DNA from: Pipra filicauda
Taxonomy: Eukaryota > Chordata > Aves > Passeriformes > Pipridae
NCBI RefSeq assembly: GCF_003945595.2
Contig: NW_024105087.1
Coordinates: 1,226,001-1,290,000 of the forward strand
DNA: 64,000 bases
Direction of reading: 5' to 3'
Below, one piece after another: positions 35,201 to 49,103 of this stretch (within the stretch, counting starts at the first letter, position 1; every line of letters starts with the position of its first letter). The notes beneath the pieces were generated by a model that saw only the letters and a list, made by a program, of their open reading frames with translations, ran no database searches and had not been told where the DNA came from. The translations under genes and the position numbers were made by a program.

Positions 35201-38200
35201 GTCACAATCTGCTTTGTCAGCACAGCAGTTTTCCAACCACATTGTTTATGCATAAGTATAGCCTACAGAACTGCATTAAAAAAAAAAGCGCCACACTGGC
35301 TGTTAGAGATCATCCAGCTGCATCTGCAATGAGCCTGATGACCTGTCCATGATGGAAATATCTTTTGAATTCCAGTTATCCTTCCATCTTGATGTGAAAG
35401 CATCAGGAGCTGGAGACCTCCTTGGCTTACTGCTTAGATTGACGCTGCAGGGAAGAAATCTTTTCTATTTTATTTCCCTCAGCAATAGGGTTAGTCTGGA
35501 CTTCTCCAGGTGTTTGTGTGTCTTTGTCACTGTGTAACTATCAGCAGACTTTATTTTGCCCTTGTCCTGCACGTCAGCTTATCCTGAGCCTTCTTGCTTT
35601 CTGCAGGATTTCAAACTACTGCCCAAAGCATTCATTTCACTAAAAGTGCTTTTTTGTGCTGGCAAAATATATCTTTATAGCAGAGGGAAGGCTTGAATGA
35701 ACATTTCAAGTCTTACCTGTCACAAGCCATTAGCTGAATTGGCTAAAGAAATCCCCTGACAAGTGTAATTGCTGGTTTTGTGTTACAGAGCTTCATGATA
35801 TTGCCCACAAAAAGAAATTCTTTTACAAAAGCCTCTTCTGTTTAATAAAGTAATTTGTTCCAGTTACAGTGATAATAAAATTGCTGAAATGAAACAGGAT
35901 TGTTCAATGAGGACCTGAATCCAATTTGCTGTACTAGTACGATTACACTTTTATCTCTGTGTTTACTCATTTATAGAATTGCTACCAGACTTTTTATATG
36001 CAATTAATAGGATTAACGCTTCCCAGTACAGGCAAGACAGAGCCCAGGAGCATAGCACCTTATTTTGTGTGTCAATGACACATCAGCCTTATGTGGAGCA
36101 TTGCCTTAGGGTGCAGTACAGTGTAACAGGCTGGTTTCCTCTCTGCTCTTTGCAACAGGTGGAGGGGATCTCATGATATTTGTGTTGTTAGTTACTACGT
36201 TTGTACTGCTGTAAGGTCAGAAAAACGGCGCTTTTTTTGCTGCTAAGAACAGAAGTTTATCTATGTTTCCTGGGGGGAGGTAGTGCATGACACGACACTT
36301 GTCCTTTGAGTTGAAAACAACTATGAAACCATTGTTTATTCATGATTTTCCTTGTTTTCAAGTCTGAAAATTGCTTATTGAAGATTTGTGAGCCACAGAA
36401 AAGGATGATTTTCACTTCATAGTGACTGAGGGAGTGCCCATAGAGACAGATCTATACTAAGTTTTCTTTTTTTAGACTTCCACAGAGAGGAAGATAAAGA
36501 AGAAAGGCCATGGTGTGCTGATGTGGCCCACCACCTATTACACTGATGCCTCTGAAACCAACGTTGCCTGATCTCTCTAACTTCAGCTAAGAAAGACCAA
36601 ATCTCCCCAATCCGAGGCATATAGGCTAGTTAGCTTCACAGCCCACAAATGCAAATAACACGTGCCAACTTTTGTTCCCCTGTTTCCTGGCACTCTTTAG
36701 CAATTCCAAAGCTATAAGGCTGATATTTGAACTTCTAAAACTGCCACTGCTTGAGGCTTGAGTAGAGAAAGTGACCAATGATAGAGTGCTTGAGCAGAGA
36801 AATGGTAGTTTACTTGCTCCTTAAAGCTTGCCACCAGATGACATTAGGTGCAAGACTCAAATGCTCCATCAGTCACTTCAATTCAAGCACAAACATATTT
36901 AGCTCCTAAAGAGGGAACGCAGGCTTACTCTGCGTGGTTATTAATGTTCACTAGCGTCCTAGTGGCACCAGTGCCGTGCTCGCTGCTGCCCACACACATA
37001 GCCAGAACCAGCACTGCTCCAAAGAGTAGTGATTTGCACAGTGTAAGCAAAAGCATATATAGTCTAAGGATTTGCAACCCTGGAGACAAACTGAAAGCCC
37101 CTCTGACATATTATTAACTCAGGGATATAAGTGTATTTCGCTAAAAGCTGGACAGATTAACTTGCTAGGTTTGACTTAAATGCCTGGGTTGGGGGGAAGA
37201 ACTCGCCAGCTTCCTTTGGAGCACCCTAGGCAGGGCAGAATTTTTCAAGGGCCAGCAGGCAGCTCCCAGCTCTGGGCCCTTGAGGCTGGTTTCTGAGCTC
37301 AGAGTCCACAGCTGGTGGTGGCCAAGTGGGTTTGGTGCATGTATTGGGCTATTTGGAAGAACCTGTTTCAGAAGAAGGGTGTTCCTTGCTCTGGTTAGAT
37401 GGTTTTGCATTTGGTAAGGGAACTGGACCTCAGAATCAAACACTGACACATATTTTATGCTGATGAAAAAAAATTCGGATATAATTAGGCAACTTCTAAA
37501 ATAGTCATATCTTCAGAAACAGCAAATGAAGAAATGGTTTCATGGTGCAGTAGTGGAAAAATCTAAGGAAGCAGGGAAATCATTTTACATGGTGCTTATT
37601 TTACTGCACATTTAATCAGATGAACTTTTAGAGTCCAAGTTGCTGACATTTTCCCTGGATGGAGATTTGAGGCCATTTAAAACCAGTAGGACCCTATAGC
37701 TGCAGGGGCTGCCTACAATGTCTTTTGATGCCAGAGTCCTGTTACAAGGATGTGCTGCAGGAGAAAGACGTTTATGTTTAGTTCAAGGGTGAATAAAAAG
37801 ATCTGAAGTAGTATCAACCAAATGAAGTTGGGAAAAATTCAGCAAGTCATTAGAGGAGAAACAAAGGATATGAAAAGGGAGGGAAAGAAAGTGAATATAA
37901 TTCTTACTATTTCATCTCACAAGTATTACATTCTCAAAGACATTCCCCTCTTACCTTCCAGATGTAGGTTGACCACTCTGGCTCTACTGATATAAACAGA
38001 CTTTTATCATTTGGTCAAACAGTAAAATATAAATGTTTTGCTTACATGAGAGCTAAAAAGGAGAAAAAGGACAGTTTGAGGTGTTGATGTAATATTCTGA
38101 AACAGCCAAAAAGTGGCATATACCAGTAAACAAAATATTCAAGATGTTAATCTACCACTAAGAAAAATAATTTTCTCCATACTTTCCATTTAAATAAAAC

Positions 38201-41110
38201 AGGAGAAAATGAAGAGACTCATGAATATAAGTGTATGTCTGGAGGTATAAGATACCTATGTTCTGGCCAGTACTTTTTCTGTTTAATATAGAGGTAGTAT
38301 ATGTATGAGGAAAAGTGGGACTATATTCAATGCACAGAACTGAAACTCAGAATATCTGTATTAAGTTTTGTCTTGTATTCATGTGGGAGGCTGGACAGTA
38401 GTCTCTGCTTAGAAATGGAAATCCTTCAATGCCAGCTGTGTTTTCCCTCTACTTTTCATCAGCAAAGACCCTCACACATACTCCACACGACTATCAGTTT
38501 TATCAGTACCAGGGACTTCAGATTCATTGGTTAAGCCCACTGAATGACCTGGGGCTGGGAAGGATTATCCTGCCACTACCATAACCCAGTTTCCAATCTG
38601 CTAATCATGATTCCGGCATGGGAGCTGTTCGAGTTGCCTTTCATTTAGAGCATCACTGGTCTTTACGGGGGTAAATGAGAAACCTCAGCCTGAAGCGTAG
38701 GGTGGCAGGTAGAACTACTGGGTGTGTTGTTCCTTATGACAGAGGCTTTGACACGTGGGTAGGGTATCTGGAGCAGGAACATTGAGTCTTCCTGTTACTC
38801 CTGTTGTATTGTAACTCCAGTGGAGGTCAGAACTGGCTTGTGGCAGGAGATCACTGTCTACTGGAGTGGATGACTGGGCCTGCCAGGTCAGGGGACCTGA
38901 GGGGGGAGTCTGTAGGTGACTTGAGTAACATCTGCTTCAGTCCCATAGAGTTTTCCCCTATGTAGTTATTAAATGTGTTGCATAACACCAGAGACAGTCC
39001 TGCAACACTTGAGAATGGACTGCTTGGAGATGTTTGTCAGTTGCCAGATTTCTTGATATGCTGCTCTAACCACTGGGCAGGAGTTATCACACACATCACA
39101 CACAGAGAGCTCCCTGCTATCAAGGACCTTTTCAGCATCTTATGAAACTTGTCGTGTGGGCACAAACATCAAGCTGCCTTTTTCCCATTGAGACAAGCTG
39201 AGAAGGGTGAGCAGCGACAGCAACTGACTGTGACTTCTGTTGTCCTCTTCCTCCTGTACCTCAAGGATGCTCCTCTGATGTGTGGAACAGTTTTCCAGTG
39301 CAGAGTGTAGGCAATTCTGAGCCCCTGAGGATTTCCAGTTTCCATGGCATGATGCCTTCTGATTTTTCCATGGGAGGTCTCTATCTCTCCGAAGTCCTTA
39401 CCAGCTTACAAAGAGCTTTGGGTACTGATTAAGCTGTTAATAGAATAAATAATAAATGCTAGCCTAGTTCTCATCTGCCAGCCTTCTTAACAGTCTTTGT
39501 TGGACTGCAGTCAACTTATAAACCCTAGAGCAATAGATTACTCACCATAAACTGTAATGTCTTCTGTACCTTGGCACTTTGTAAGGACTCTCACACAGCC
39601 TGTCTCAATGACTTTCAGTGTCCCAGTCAAAGAGGGTTTCTAATTATTAGAGCTAACTACCAGTATTTTCCTTTAGTGCTGTAGCAGTGTCAGCTCTGCG
39701 TGTTGATACAATGCTGGTCTGTTTACCAGGGTGCTCATATATCATGCAGCTTCACCATTGAAATAAGGTGAATTTAGTCTTAACAGGACTTTTGAATTTT
39801 ATGTATGGTGTAATCCAGAACCCACCAATGCTTTAAAAGAGACAGGGTCAGGGGGAGGAGATGTTTTGTGGACATCTATGTCCTGTGAATTCAGCTGTCT
39901 AAAAGGTCGAGCTTGTTAGCGATACTGCTGATAATTCTCGTGCAGTTCCCAGACCTCTGTGCCCTATGGTGACAGCTTGAAACACCCCATCCCCCAAAAA
40001 CTGAGACATTTCTGGCAGTGAAGCAAGACCCAGCAGAAAGTGGACTGGCAGAAGACAGCTACTACCTCCACTGGGAGGACCACACAAGTCTTGGGGTTTA
40101 GACCAGTCTTTTTAATCTTGGTTTTCATAGATATCACCCTCAGCAGGAGTTTGAGTCCTATTGTAGGTGACATGGGTATGTAAGATGCGCTGGCTGTCTC
40201 TTCAGCTGTGGTCTTGATACCTTTATAATACTTCAGATAGTTTCCTACCCATGCTTTCTGTACTTATAGAAAGGACTACCTGCTAAGTGTCTCCAAAGAG
40301 GTTTGGGAAGCAGGTTTGGCCCTGCCTCTGAACAAGGGTGCCAGGGCTAAGAAAGGACTGCACACTGAAAAGCTTCTGTAAAGGAGTACCAGGCCCACCC
40401 TTGGGAGAAGAGTTTGGTTAGGACACTAGGCTGGTTCTTGCTGACTGGTTTATTCTCTCCATAATCTCAATAAAATAAGGTTTTGCTGTACCCATTGCTG
40501 TTTGCATCAAGTGTCCAGAGGCAATAACAGGCACTGGGGCTCTGCTGTGCTCCAAGCTCTGTTTAAATGTAGTAATATAGGTTTGGGAAATTTGTGTCCT
40601 TTTAGAAAAGGATCAGACAACTGGTGAGATGAGAAACAGAGCTGAGGAGGGCACATCCCCTATCAGGCAACAGCTCACTGGCTGTTGTGTATAGCTATGA
40701 AATCTCTCCATCCCAGCCATAGTTTTATACACACTACACCACACCTCCTTCATGGTGAATGGGATAAAGAGGTATAATACCCCTTTTTACTGATATTTCT
40801 GCTTCACTGGTGTATTCACACTGTTAAAATGACTTGAAGGGCTTTGCCTCTGTTGTTAAACAAGCAGGCTCTGGAGTTAGACTTAGCTTCAGCAAGTTTG
40901 TGTTCAGACTTGAGGACAAAACTCCAGTGTCAGGAGTCCCTCTTGCTGCGCCCAGACTGGGCCTTCTCTTTGCCTCCTTTGAAATGCTCTGTCACCCTTG
41001 GACACTTTGAAGAGCAAGGCACAGTAGTGCCCCCAAAACCCAGATATACGAGAGTCGTGATCATGTTGTAATGCTGAACTACATTAGGGAGCCAAACCCT
41101 GTTGCCAAGA
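32250..41110. other. Gene-free stretch
   Basis: No supportable coding gene is seen. An A-rich tract lies at 32298-32328, and a 37-bp A/T-only, nearly self-complementary patch is centred near 33255. The remaining open frames are short (under 100 codons) and unremarkable. If the candidate first exon at 31.7-32.25 kb is real, this stretch would be its first intron. Confidence 0.55.
32298..32328 (+). repeat. A-rich tract
   Basis: An A run is interrupted by single T and G residues; it is simple sequence. Confidence 0.85.
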
Positions 41111-41480
41111 ATTAAGAGCATTTAGTTTGAATATGTTGTTTCCTTACTTATTTTTTCCCCATAAGCTGTTGGGGGCCCTCCTCGGCCCCTTTAAGAACCC
41201 CCTCACCATGGAGCTCCTGGTCCCTTTGGCCAGACGTGGCAGGAATGGATGGGCTGTGTGCAGCGGGATCAATTGTAAAAAGTGGAATTAGTCATTCTAA
41301 ATCATGCAGCTGTGGTCGAAGGGAGCTCTTCTAAAAATCATTAAACAATCATGTATTCCTATTGATTTATTCAAAATACCTTGAGGGAAAGCAGATTAAA
41401 CACAAGGTAAAAGTAAACTAATGCAGATTAAATGGATGAAGGATGGGCCGATAGTTCCCTAGGTAGTTTTTGTACTAATG
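41110..41480. promoter_or_regulatory. Candidate conserved non-coding element
   Basis: A short GC-rich lead (about 41165-41245) is followed by an AT-rich part with homeodomain and SOX-like words: GGAATTAGTCATT near 41285, CATTAAACAATCATG near 41338 and TATTGATTTATT near 41358. It contains no repeats and no coding signal. The regulatory role is inferred from texture. Confidence 0.4.
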
Positions 41481-42359
41481 AGAGGAAAATTATATGTACA
41501 CTATTACCAGTATAAAAGGGTCTATTAGAGGTCTTTTGCTTGACATATTTATGTATTTCAAATACTAAGTAGCACAGTGAATTAGGTTTACTCTGGACAT
41601 TTGTTATTTTTATTGCATCTCCAAGTGATAAACAGGGCTTTCTCTTGAGGGCAGCACACTACTTTGCTCAGAAGGCACAACCCTATCTGCATAGCAAAAT
41701 GCTGAGATGACTATTGCATTTTGGATGGCATTTATTAGCAATCCAAGTGCAGTTTTAAGCCCACTTCTGAGAATCACGGCCAGTGTTTAAACTGAGGGGT
41801 GCAGCTGTGTGTCAGTATTTGTAGTCACCATCACCCCATCTTCTTTTCATTTCCATTTCCCCATGCTATTTCTCTCGAGTGGCATTCATCCAGAAGCCAT
41901 GTGAAGAGTGGGGTGATACATTCCCTATGCCATTCCCCCCCATCTGTCATGCGCTTGCAGCAGTGCCCTGAACAAAGCCCACTGCAAGGAAGATGACGTT
42001 GCTAAAATGCAGTGGAGTTATCATCTCTGATGTTCTTGCTACAACTGCTGCTTGTGTTCAAGAAGAGCAGGTTCATACCTTGGAGACGGCCACATCCAAC
42101 ACAATTGGAAACAGGGCAGTCATATTTGATGCAATCAAATTCCTACTTTAATTTAGGCAAGTATTCTTACTTTTGTTTTATAAAAATGACTGAATGAGGT
42201 AGAATCAATCACATGGGTAAGAATATTAAATGCCAGGAGTCACTTTATAATTTTGCAGAAACTCAGAAGCCTTTACACCACTTTCTCCTGCAGATAAGGA
42301 CAGGCCTGGTAACTGCAACCTTATTGCATTACACAGACTGCTTCTGGGTTTTCTGTAAC

Positions 42360-42795
42360 AGTTCCATTAAGCAATAGTTTTTTAAAGGACATATCTCAGA
42401 GGAAATTTATATTCTGTAGGAAATAATGTTATTGTGTTGAGAGATTCATTTGTGAAGCCAAATTAACAGTACTGGGAAAAAAATTAAAATATATGACTCA
42501 TTAAAGCGTATAGTAGAATACATTTTTGCCTATATATATATGCAGAATGGAATATGAAGCAATCATAATTAAATGGATTAGTTGCATACCTTGTCTACTC
42601 TTGTAATTATTGCTCTTGTCAAATAATGTACCTGAACTAACCCACAAAACAAAACCTTGTCATGACAGCCGGATAAAAAGTTCAAAAAACACACTGGCAG
42701 GTAATTTCATTATATGTTGCACTTCATTGAAATATATCTAGCAAACTGCAGATATTAATTACTGAACTTAAGGTTTAATATGTAATTTGTACCAT
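42360..42795. promoter_or_regulatory. Candidate AT-rich conserved non-coding element
   Basis: The block is strongly AT-rich but not simple repeat. Homeodomain-like words include CATAATTAAATGG near 42565, TGTAATTATTG near 42602 and ATTAATTACTG near 42754, and a TGACAG TALE word lies near 42663. It reads as enhancer-like; conservation was not tested. Confidence 0.33.
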
Positions 42796-43718
42796 GCATA
42801 AACCACAAGTTATGGGCACTGTTACGGTCTTGTCAGTCAGTATAGAAATATTTGCCCAACAGTTACTGAAGGAAGTGTATGATACAAGAAGGCCTGAAGA
42901 TAGGGCACACAAAGGTCGACTCACTCAAGGAGTGGGAACATTTTGGACAACAAAGATTTCATTAAGTATTAATTACTCACCAGCACTGTTCTAATCATGT
43001 GGTGGTACAGATGGTGGCACTGGTGTGTTTGAGAAGGGCCTCTGCCTTGGCCAAGCTGGCTAGATTGGGTGTGGTGTGCAGGAAAACCCTGGGCTATGAA
43101 AGTATTCTTCTGCCTTTTGGCAAGTGGTGTCCTGTGCAGTCAGACAGCTGGTCTTGGAAGAAAAGGATTTCAGTGAAAGACCTTGTAGAAAACTTTCTCA
43201 GTTTGAACTAGGTTTGTGTTCAAAAGTGATTAGATTTTGTAAGTTTGTCTTCAAAGCAAATATCTCTGGCTTTGAACACAGTGTGTCTGCTTCATGTTAA
43301 ATAATGTTTTCCCAAATCAAATACAGATATTGGAGTCAAGCATTGATAAGGCTATATGGTAAACTGGTGTGTTCCTAGGAGGGAACAGCAATGGAGAAAT
43401 AAGATGACATTGATTTAATCCAGCAGCAAGAGAGGAGTTGTCTCTGTGTAGCCATACTGGAAGTTGCTGCTTCTGCCAAGGAGTACCTGTGCACACATGG
43501 CAGTGCAGTGAGACTAGGGTATTGTGGCTCTTGCTGGTCTCCTTGCTGCTGTGCCTTGCATTCCTCCCACATCTGAACAAGTACATCCACAGTACATCTT
43601 GAGTATCGCTGCTATGTTCCCGTTCCAGCACACAGAGATCTACTCTGTGCTCAGCCATATCAGCCGAGGTGCTGGTGCTTCAGTGACAAAGTACTGTGGG
43701 GAAAAAACTCAGTTTGTG

Positions 43719-43757
43719 AGTGTGAGCAGAGGGCTCAGGAGTGTGAGCAGAGGGCTC
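43719..43757 (+). repeat. 21-bp tandem duplication
   Basis: AGTGTGAGCAGAGGGCTC occurs at 43719-43736 and again at 43740-43757, a period of 21 bp. Confidence 0.85.
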
Positions 43758-44627
43758 CTTGCAGTACTATTTGGTTGCATCAGATGGGTTTAGCTCCACA
43801 ACTAAGCTGTGACTTGCCTGTACCTTTGTGGACAAGAGGGGCACTGTATGAAGCTGAATTTCTTTTTTTCTTCTCCTGCTCCTCTGTGTAGCCAAAAGTT
43901 TCCCATTCTCCTCCCTGGACCTTCTCAGAGCACTCTGATCTGGGACTGGGGAAGAAGTGTTGGCTGTTTGCCTGTCGGCCTCTTGGGGAAAGTGGGGAGG
44001 AGGTGAGGGGGGGCAATATTGGGTGCTGACAGGGCAGATTCCCAGCTTTGACTTAAGACTGTTTCATTATACAGTCTTGGGCATAAGCCATTCCCCAGAG
44101 GCATGGGAATGCAGCTTCTTCTGGTCACAGAGCAGAAGGGAGGCAAGGATGGCTTGTGATTTGGGGCTCTCGTGTGCTCGTGATTCTGGATTAAACTCAA
44201 GTGATTTGAATACTGATACCCACAGGAATGGGAGAGGTTGCCACCACACGGCAGGGGACTGACCTGCTGGAGAAGTGAATTCTGACCTTCTGCAGCTTAT
44301 GGGCCATTGTGTTATGCCAAACTCATGCTGACCCCTTAAAACATAAAACTGGACATTTTAGTGTTATGAGTGTTCAATCATTTGTGTTGTGCAGGGTGAT
44401 GCTTTATCAGACAGACAGTCTAACACCCACTTTAGTCAATTAATTTTAATCTGTGCATGTGGTTTATTTGTTCCTTGCTTGCTTCTCAGGGCAGCATAGC
44501 CAAGTTCTGACCCTTAGTCACGAGAAACTGAAGGGTGAATCTCAGCCTTTATTTTTATTATTTTTTTCATCTGAAAATCCTTTACTTCTAAGTCACGTTG
44601 TCCATAAGGAGATCTGTAACTTGTTAA

Positions 44628-44709
44628 CATAGAAACACATATTGCATAGAAACACATATTGCATAGAAACACATATTGCACAGAAACACATGCATAGAAA
44701 CACATATTG
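44628..44709 (+). repeat. 17-bp minisatellite, 5 copies
   Basis: The unit CATAGAAACACATATTG is repeated at 44628, 44645, 44662 and 44693. A fourth-position copy at 44679-44692 carries one substitution and a 3-bp deletion. The near identity of copies suggests recent expansion and likely length polymorphism. Confidence 0.95.
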
Positions 44710-47700
44710 ATAACCAGTTTTTGTTTGCGTATGCAAATGTTTGGTGTTTCTGGACATTTAACAAAATGTGAAACATAACCAGTCTCTCTTTTCATGTACC
44801 AGGGAGGGCCAACAGTAGAACTCATATATATGGGAGGGGGAGCAGTGGCAACAGTGAGATTTAATGCCAAAATACCTCATGGTTTAAACAAACTTTCAGA
44901 GAGCTACATGTATTGCCAGATGATAGAAACAAAAGAGTAACAGCATCACTGTGGAACTGCAAGCAGTGAGGTGGCTGACAGGCTCTAGGCCCACCCTTTT
45001 TCAAAGGAAAAAACTGCAGCTGAGTGCATGTGTTTAGGTCCGGGTTTTTGGGCGGGTGCAGCCCTCTCTGCTGGCTCAGAGAATCAACCCCATTCACCAC
45101 TGTTCCTTTTCAGAGCTCTACTGTTCACCTTCCCGTGGAAGATCTTGGAGTAGAAGAATGAACTCTTTCAAATTTCTTTTCTTAGCATTGATCCAACATT
45201 ACTGGGGGGTGGGAGATGTGTGTGTAATTTAACTTTCTTGGCCCCTGTGTTCAGAACAGCAGAACTCAGTTTGAAACATTTTCGGGTTTTGCAAACTATT
45301 GCTTTCCACCTACTCCTATTAGTAGGATCTTCACCTCTTAAATTCAACAGGTATCACTTGATGTATTCATTTTTTAATTCAGAGCTATCCGTGGGGAAAT
45401 TGAGACAATAGACCACAGGAACCTACAGGAAGACATAATTCCCTGAAGAGGGAAGGACAAGCCTTTGTGAGAATGATCATTGCAATCAGCCACAGTAAAG
45501 CTCCTCAACCTAGTTCAAGATAGTCTCTACCCAGCAAGGAGCAAAAGGAATAACTTTTCAGAGGCATCAACAGCAAGTAAAGCATAGTGGCAGGAGGAAA
45601 GAAAGGAGAAATTCAGTGAACAACCCTATCAAAGGGGGAAAATTGGCTTTCCTGGTAGAGAAGGAAGAGGTTCCTTGTGTTGTAACTCACTGCCAGACAA
45701 AAAGCAGTTGCACATGGCATGGGAAGGATTCCTTGTAAGCCAAAGTAAATATCAAAGTATTTTAAACTATTGACTTAATTTAAATTATTGACTCTTGAAA
45801 AATATTAATATAATCTGATTTTTTAAAATAATTTATTGGTTTGTCAAATTGGGGATTTGTTTCCTTGGCTGTTTCAGGAAGCTGTCTTGACTGCCAGTAT
45901 CATTTCAGCCTATTTTTCTGTTCTGCAGGAAGATAAAACTCTAGAATTGTAATTCAGACTTGATCAGAGCAGGCAGTCCATCTGATCAACTACCCTATTT
46001 TCAAGCTTACTTGAAAAATAAAGGAAGGGTTTGTGTGTCGCTTTTCTTTTTCTCTTGCTGCTCTTTAACATCTTCAAAACCTCTCTGCTCTATATCTCTT
46101 ATCTTGCTGTTCAGGCTGCCTCAAATCAGAGGGACAGAACTGTTTCCAGAAAACCAGTTCATCCCACCTTTGTTAGATACTTGTTCTTAGATGGGAATTC
46201 AGTCCCAAAACCTGGCTTCAGAGATATAACTTAAAATTATTATAGCTGTACTAGAGGAATCCAGGAAATCAACAAGATCTTGCCAAGTAACACTAAACAG
46301 AAAATAAATATCAATTTAAAAGAGAGGAAGGAAAAAAGCTTCTGGAGTCAGAGCTTTATACCTTGTACAGTGGTCTGTCTTGAATGATTTCTGTGTCAGT
46401 AATGTATAGATATGATAAAATATAACCTGTCATCGTGTTTGACCCACAAACTATCTTTCCATTCACCCTTCCAGTTGGGAGGAAAAGACCTGCATTTTTT
46501 CCCCTCTCCCTATGTGTATGGAGCACCGTTTCTGTTCTGTGTTGGCATTGTGGTAATGCAGCCCATAAACAAAGCTATTTATCAGTCTGTGAAGAGGTGG
46601 AAATCCCATCTGTAAGGGAAGATGTTGCAAGGCAGTTCCCAACAATGGGAACAGTGAATGGTGAAGTTAGAGAGAAACTTGAGGAACCACAAGCAATACA
46701 AACATTTTCCTACCTAACTTCACAAATAAGGAAGACATGGAAAAGTAGGATGGCTTTTTTAATGAGTTGATAGTAATTCACTGGGTTTATGTGATGTGCA
46801 TACTTCCACAACACACCACAAGAAGCACCAACTAAAAACTGCATTGTAACAAGCTATGACACTGCTGCATCATACAGAATTCCTCAGCTCTTGGCTCATT
46901 GGTAGGAAAATAACAGGCAAAACTAGCTGGAAATTGACTGTCTGAATGCCCCTTTGGACCATTTTCTACCTGCTCTCAAGGTCTGCTAAGAATCAAATCT
47001 TAACAACTGCTGGGTATCCACATAAGAAACAAAATGCACATTTAAAATTATCAGTATCAGATATGTTTTTACACCAAGCAAGCAGCACTGCTGGCTTCTC
47101 TGGCCTAGCGTACAGTCCTCGGAAACAAGTCACTATATGGTGAATTATTAGGGTACTTGGAAAGCGAGACTTGATTTGTGAGGGTTTATATTATTCAACA
47201 TTTAGGCAAGTAATAATTCTGTATGCCCATGAGCTGTCAGCCCTGATCCTTTCCTGGAAAAGTGCCAAGCAAAGCTTATATTCAGGTTTTGATGACATGA
47301 AATGTTTTGTGCCTTTTTGCCTGAGGCCCGATGTTTGTCACAGCCTAGACAGCAATGACAAAAAACATGAAGCATGGGATTTTCATAAAGAGTGGTTGTA
47401 TTTGTCAGTTGCTTGGATCCAGGATATATTTAATGGGTTTAACCCTGTCCACTTGATGTGCTAGTGCAGGTTAGTTTGATACTTTTAAATTATTAAACAT
47501 AGATGGATAATTTCAAATATTTGCTTGCAAAATATGATAGGTATATCTGACTCAGTTTTTCAAGTCAGGCATCTTGATATTAATTAGATAAATATAGGTC
47601 ATCATTTTCCCTATTACATAAAACTGGAATTACTGTCTTTTTCAAGCCACAACTTTTTGCTTTTTATGAGAAACAAGCAGACTTGTGTAAAATAACTACT

Positions 47701-49103
47701 GTCAATGAACTGTGTCATCTGGCTGCATTGAACATACACTGTGGATTAAAACTGAAAGTCTGTGGCGATCTGTGTGACTGACAATATTTCACTTCCTTCT
47801 CTTGGCTTCTCTTGATAAGCAGGAAATCCCAGTACCACTTTTGGATCATTCTTCCAGCTGGGGATCTGTGCTGCAACTTCAATGCCTCAGAGCTGTGTTT
47901 GGCAGACACTGTTCAGCACCTCACCTTCCTTGGGAGCAAAAAAAAATTGAAACATAAAGCAAGATCTGTTTAACCATAAAATTTTCAAAATGAGATTCAC
48001 AGATACAAATCATGACACAGAACCCTTGGGTGTGTGAGAATATTCTCAACTGATTTCAATAAATTTTGGATAAGGTCATCATGAGCTCTATGATTTTTAA
48101 CTGTGCTAACAATTAAATATATTCATGTTGATATAAGCTTTTTCCCTTCCACACAGTCTATTTTTCCATTCTGCCCTGACCCTCTGGCTTCTGTTTAAGT
48201 ATCATCTGCTGAGGTTCCTCTTCATTTTTAGCTTAGGAATGATGCCGTATGTGTACAGATAAGAGTCTCACCTGAGTTGTAAACTACAAATGAAATCCAA
48301 CCAGCATAAAAAACAAAACTTGCTTTCAGACACAAACATCTTCAACAATGACAAAGAAAATACTGAAAAATTACTGGTGAGGCAAATTGCTTCTTGGTTG
48401 AAATACTCTTACTTGAGAATTTGTCCTGTCATGAAAATCCTTTTCCGAATTCATCTCGTGCCTCATGTCTGAAGCAAAGGCGAGCATGCAAGAGGTCTTG
48501 CTATTTGACAGAGACAAAATTCTTCATGCTTGCCTTCAGTTCTCATAATATCTTTAATTTTCTGCCTTTCACATTAATTCAACTTGCAAAATTTGTCATG
48601 CAGATGCAATACAAACCACTGCAGCTAAGCAAAAGCTCTAGCCAGAAACATGTTACATTCCTGGTTCTGAGTAGAAAAACTGTACAGAAAAACCTGCAAA
48701 CCCACTCTTACTCTGCCAGGTGAGATGTGACAGATCTGATTTCACCACCCGAAAATGTTACTGCCCTTTCTCCAGGAACATCTGCCCCAGTTGGGTTACT
48801 AGATGCAGACTTGAGCCTCAGGAACAGAACTCACAGTGAGGTGAAGATGAGTTGTACTGGAATGCCTGACTGAGGAACCGCATTTGGCTCATGCTGGGCT
48901 CCAGTTGAGCCTCCTGCAGAGCTGCAGACCCTTCCAGAAGGTAAAAACAAATGGTTGTAGCTCTTTGCCCTGTGGATGGGCAGAGCAAGGGAAAGGGCAG
49001 AGCAATATTGTGCAAGGTTGGCTGTTTCCTGGGTGCAAGCAGTTTATTTTGCCACATAGATGCAGGAAGTTACAGTGAATTTCTCCTATGAAAAAAAGCC
49101 TAT

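Larger units (their letters stand above)
42796..49100. other. Gene-free stretch with a small minisatellite
   Basis: No supportable coding gene is seen. Frames on both strands (for example 113 codons minus at 43317-43658 and 118 codons minus at 44514-44870) overlap other frames, and the second is partly a translation of the 17-bp minisatellite. A 21-bp direct repeat with about 1.8 copies lies at 43719-43757. Confidence 0.55.

Noticed and set aside
40868..40885. GGCTCTGGAGTTAGAC resembling the MIR end
   Set aside because: The 16-base match stands alone without the expected following segments.
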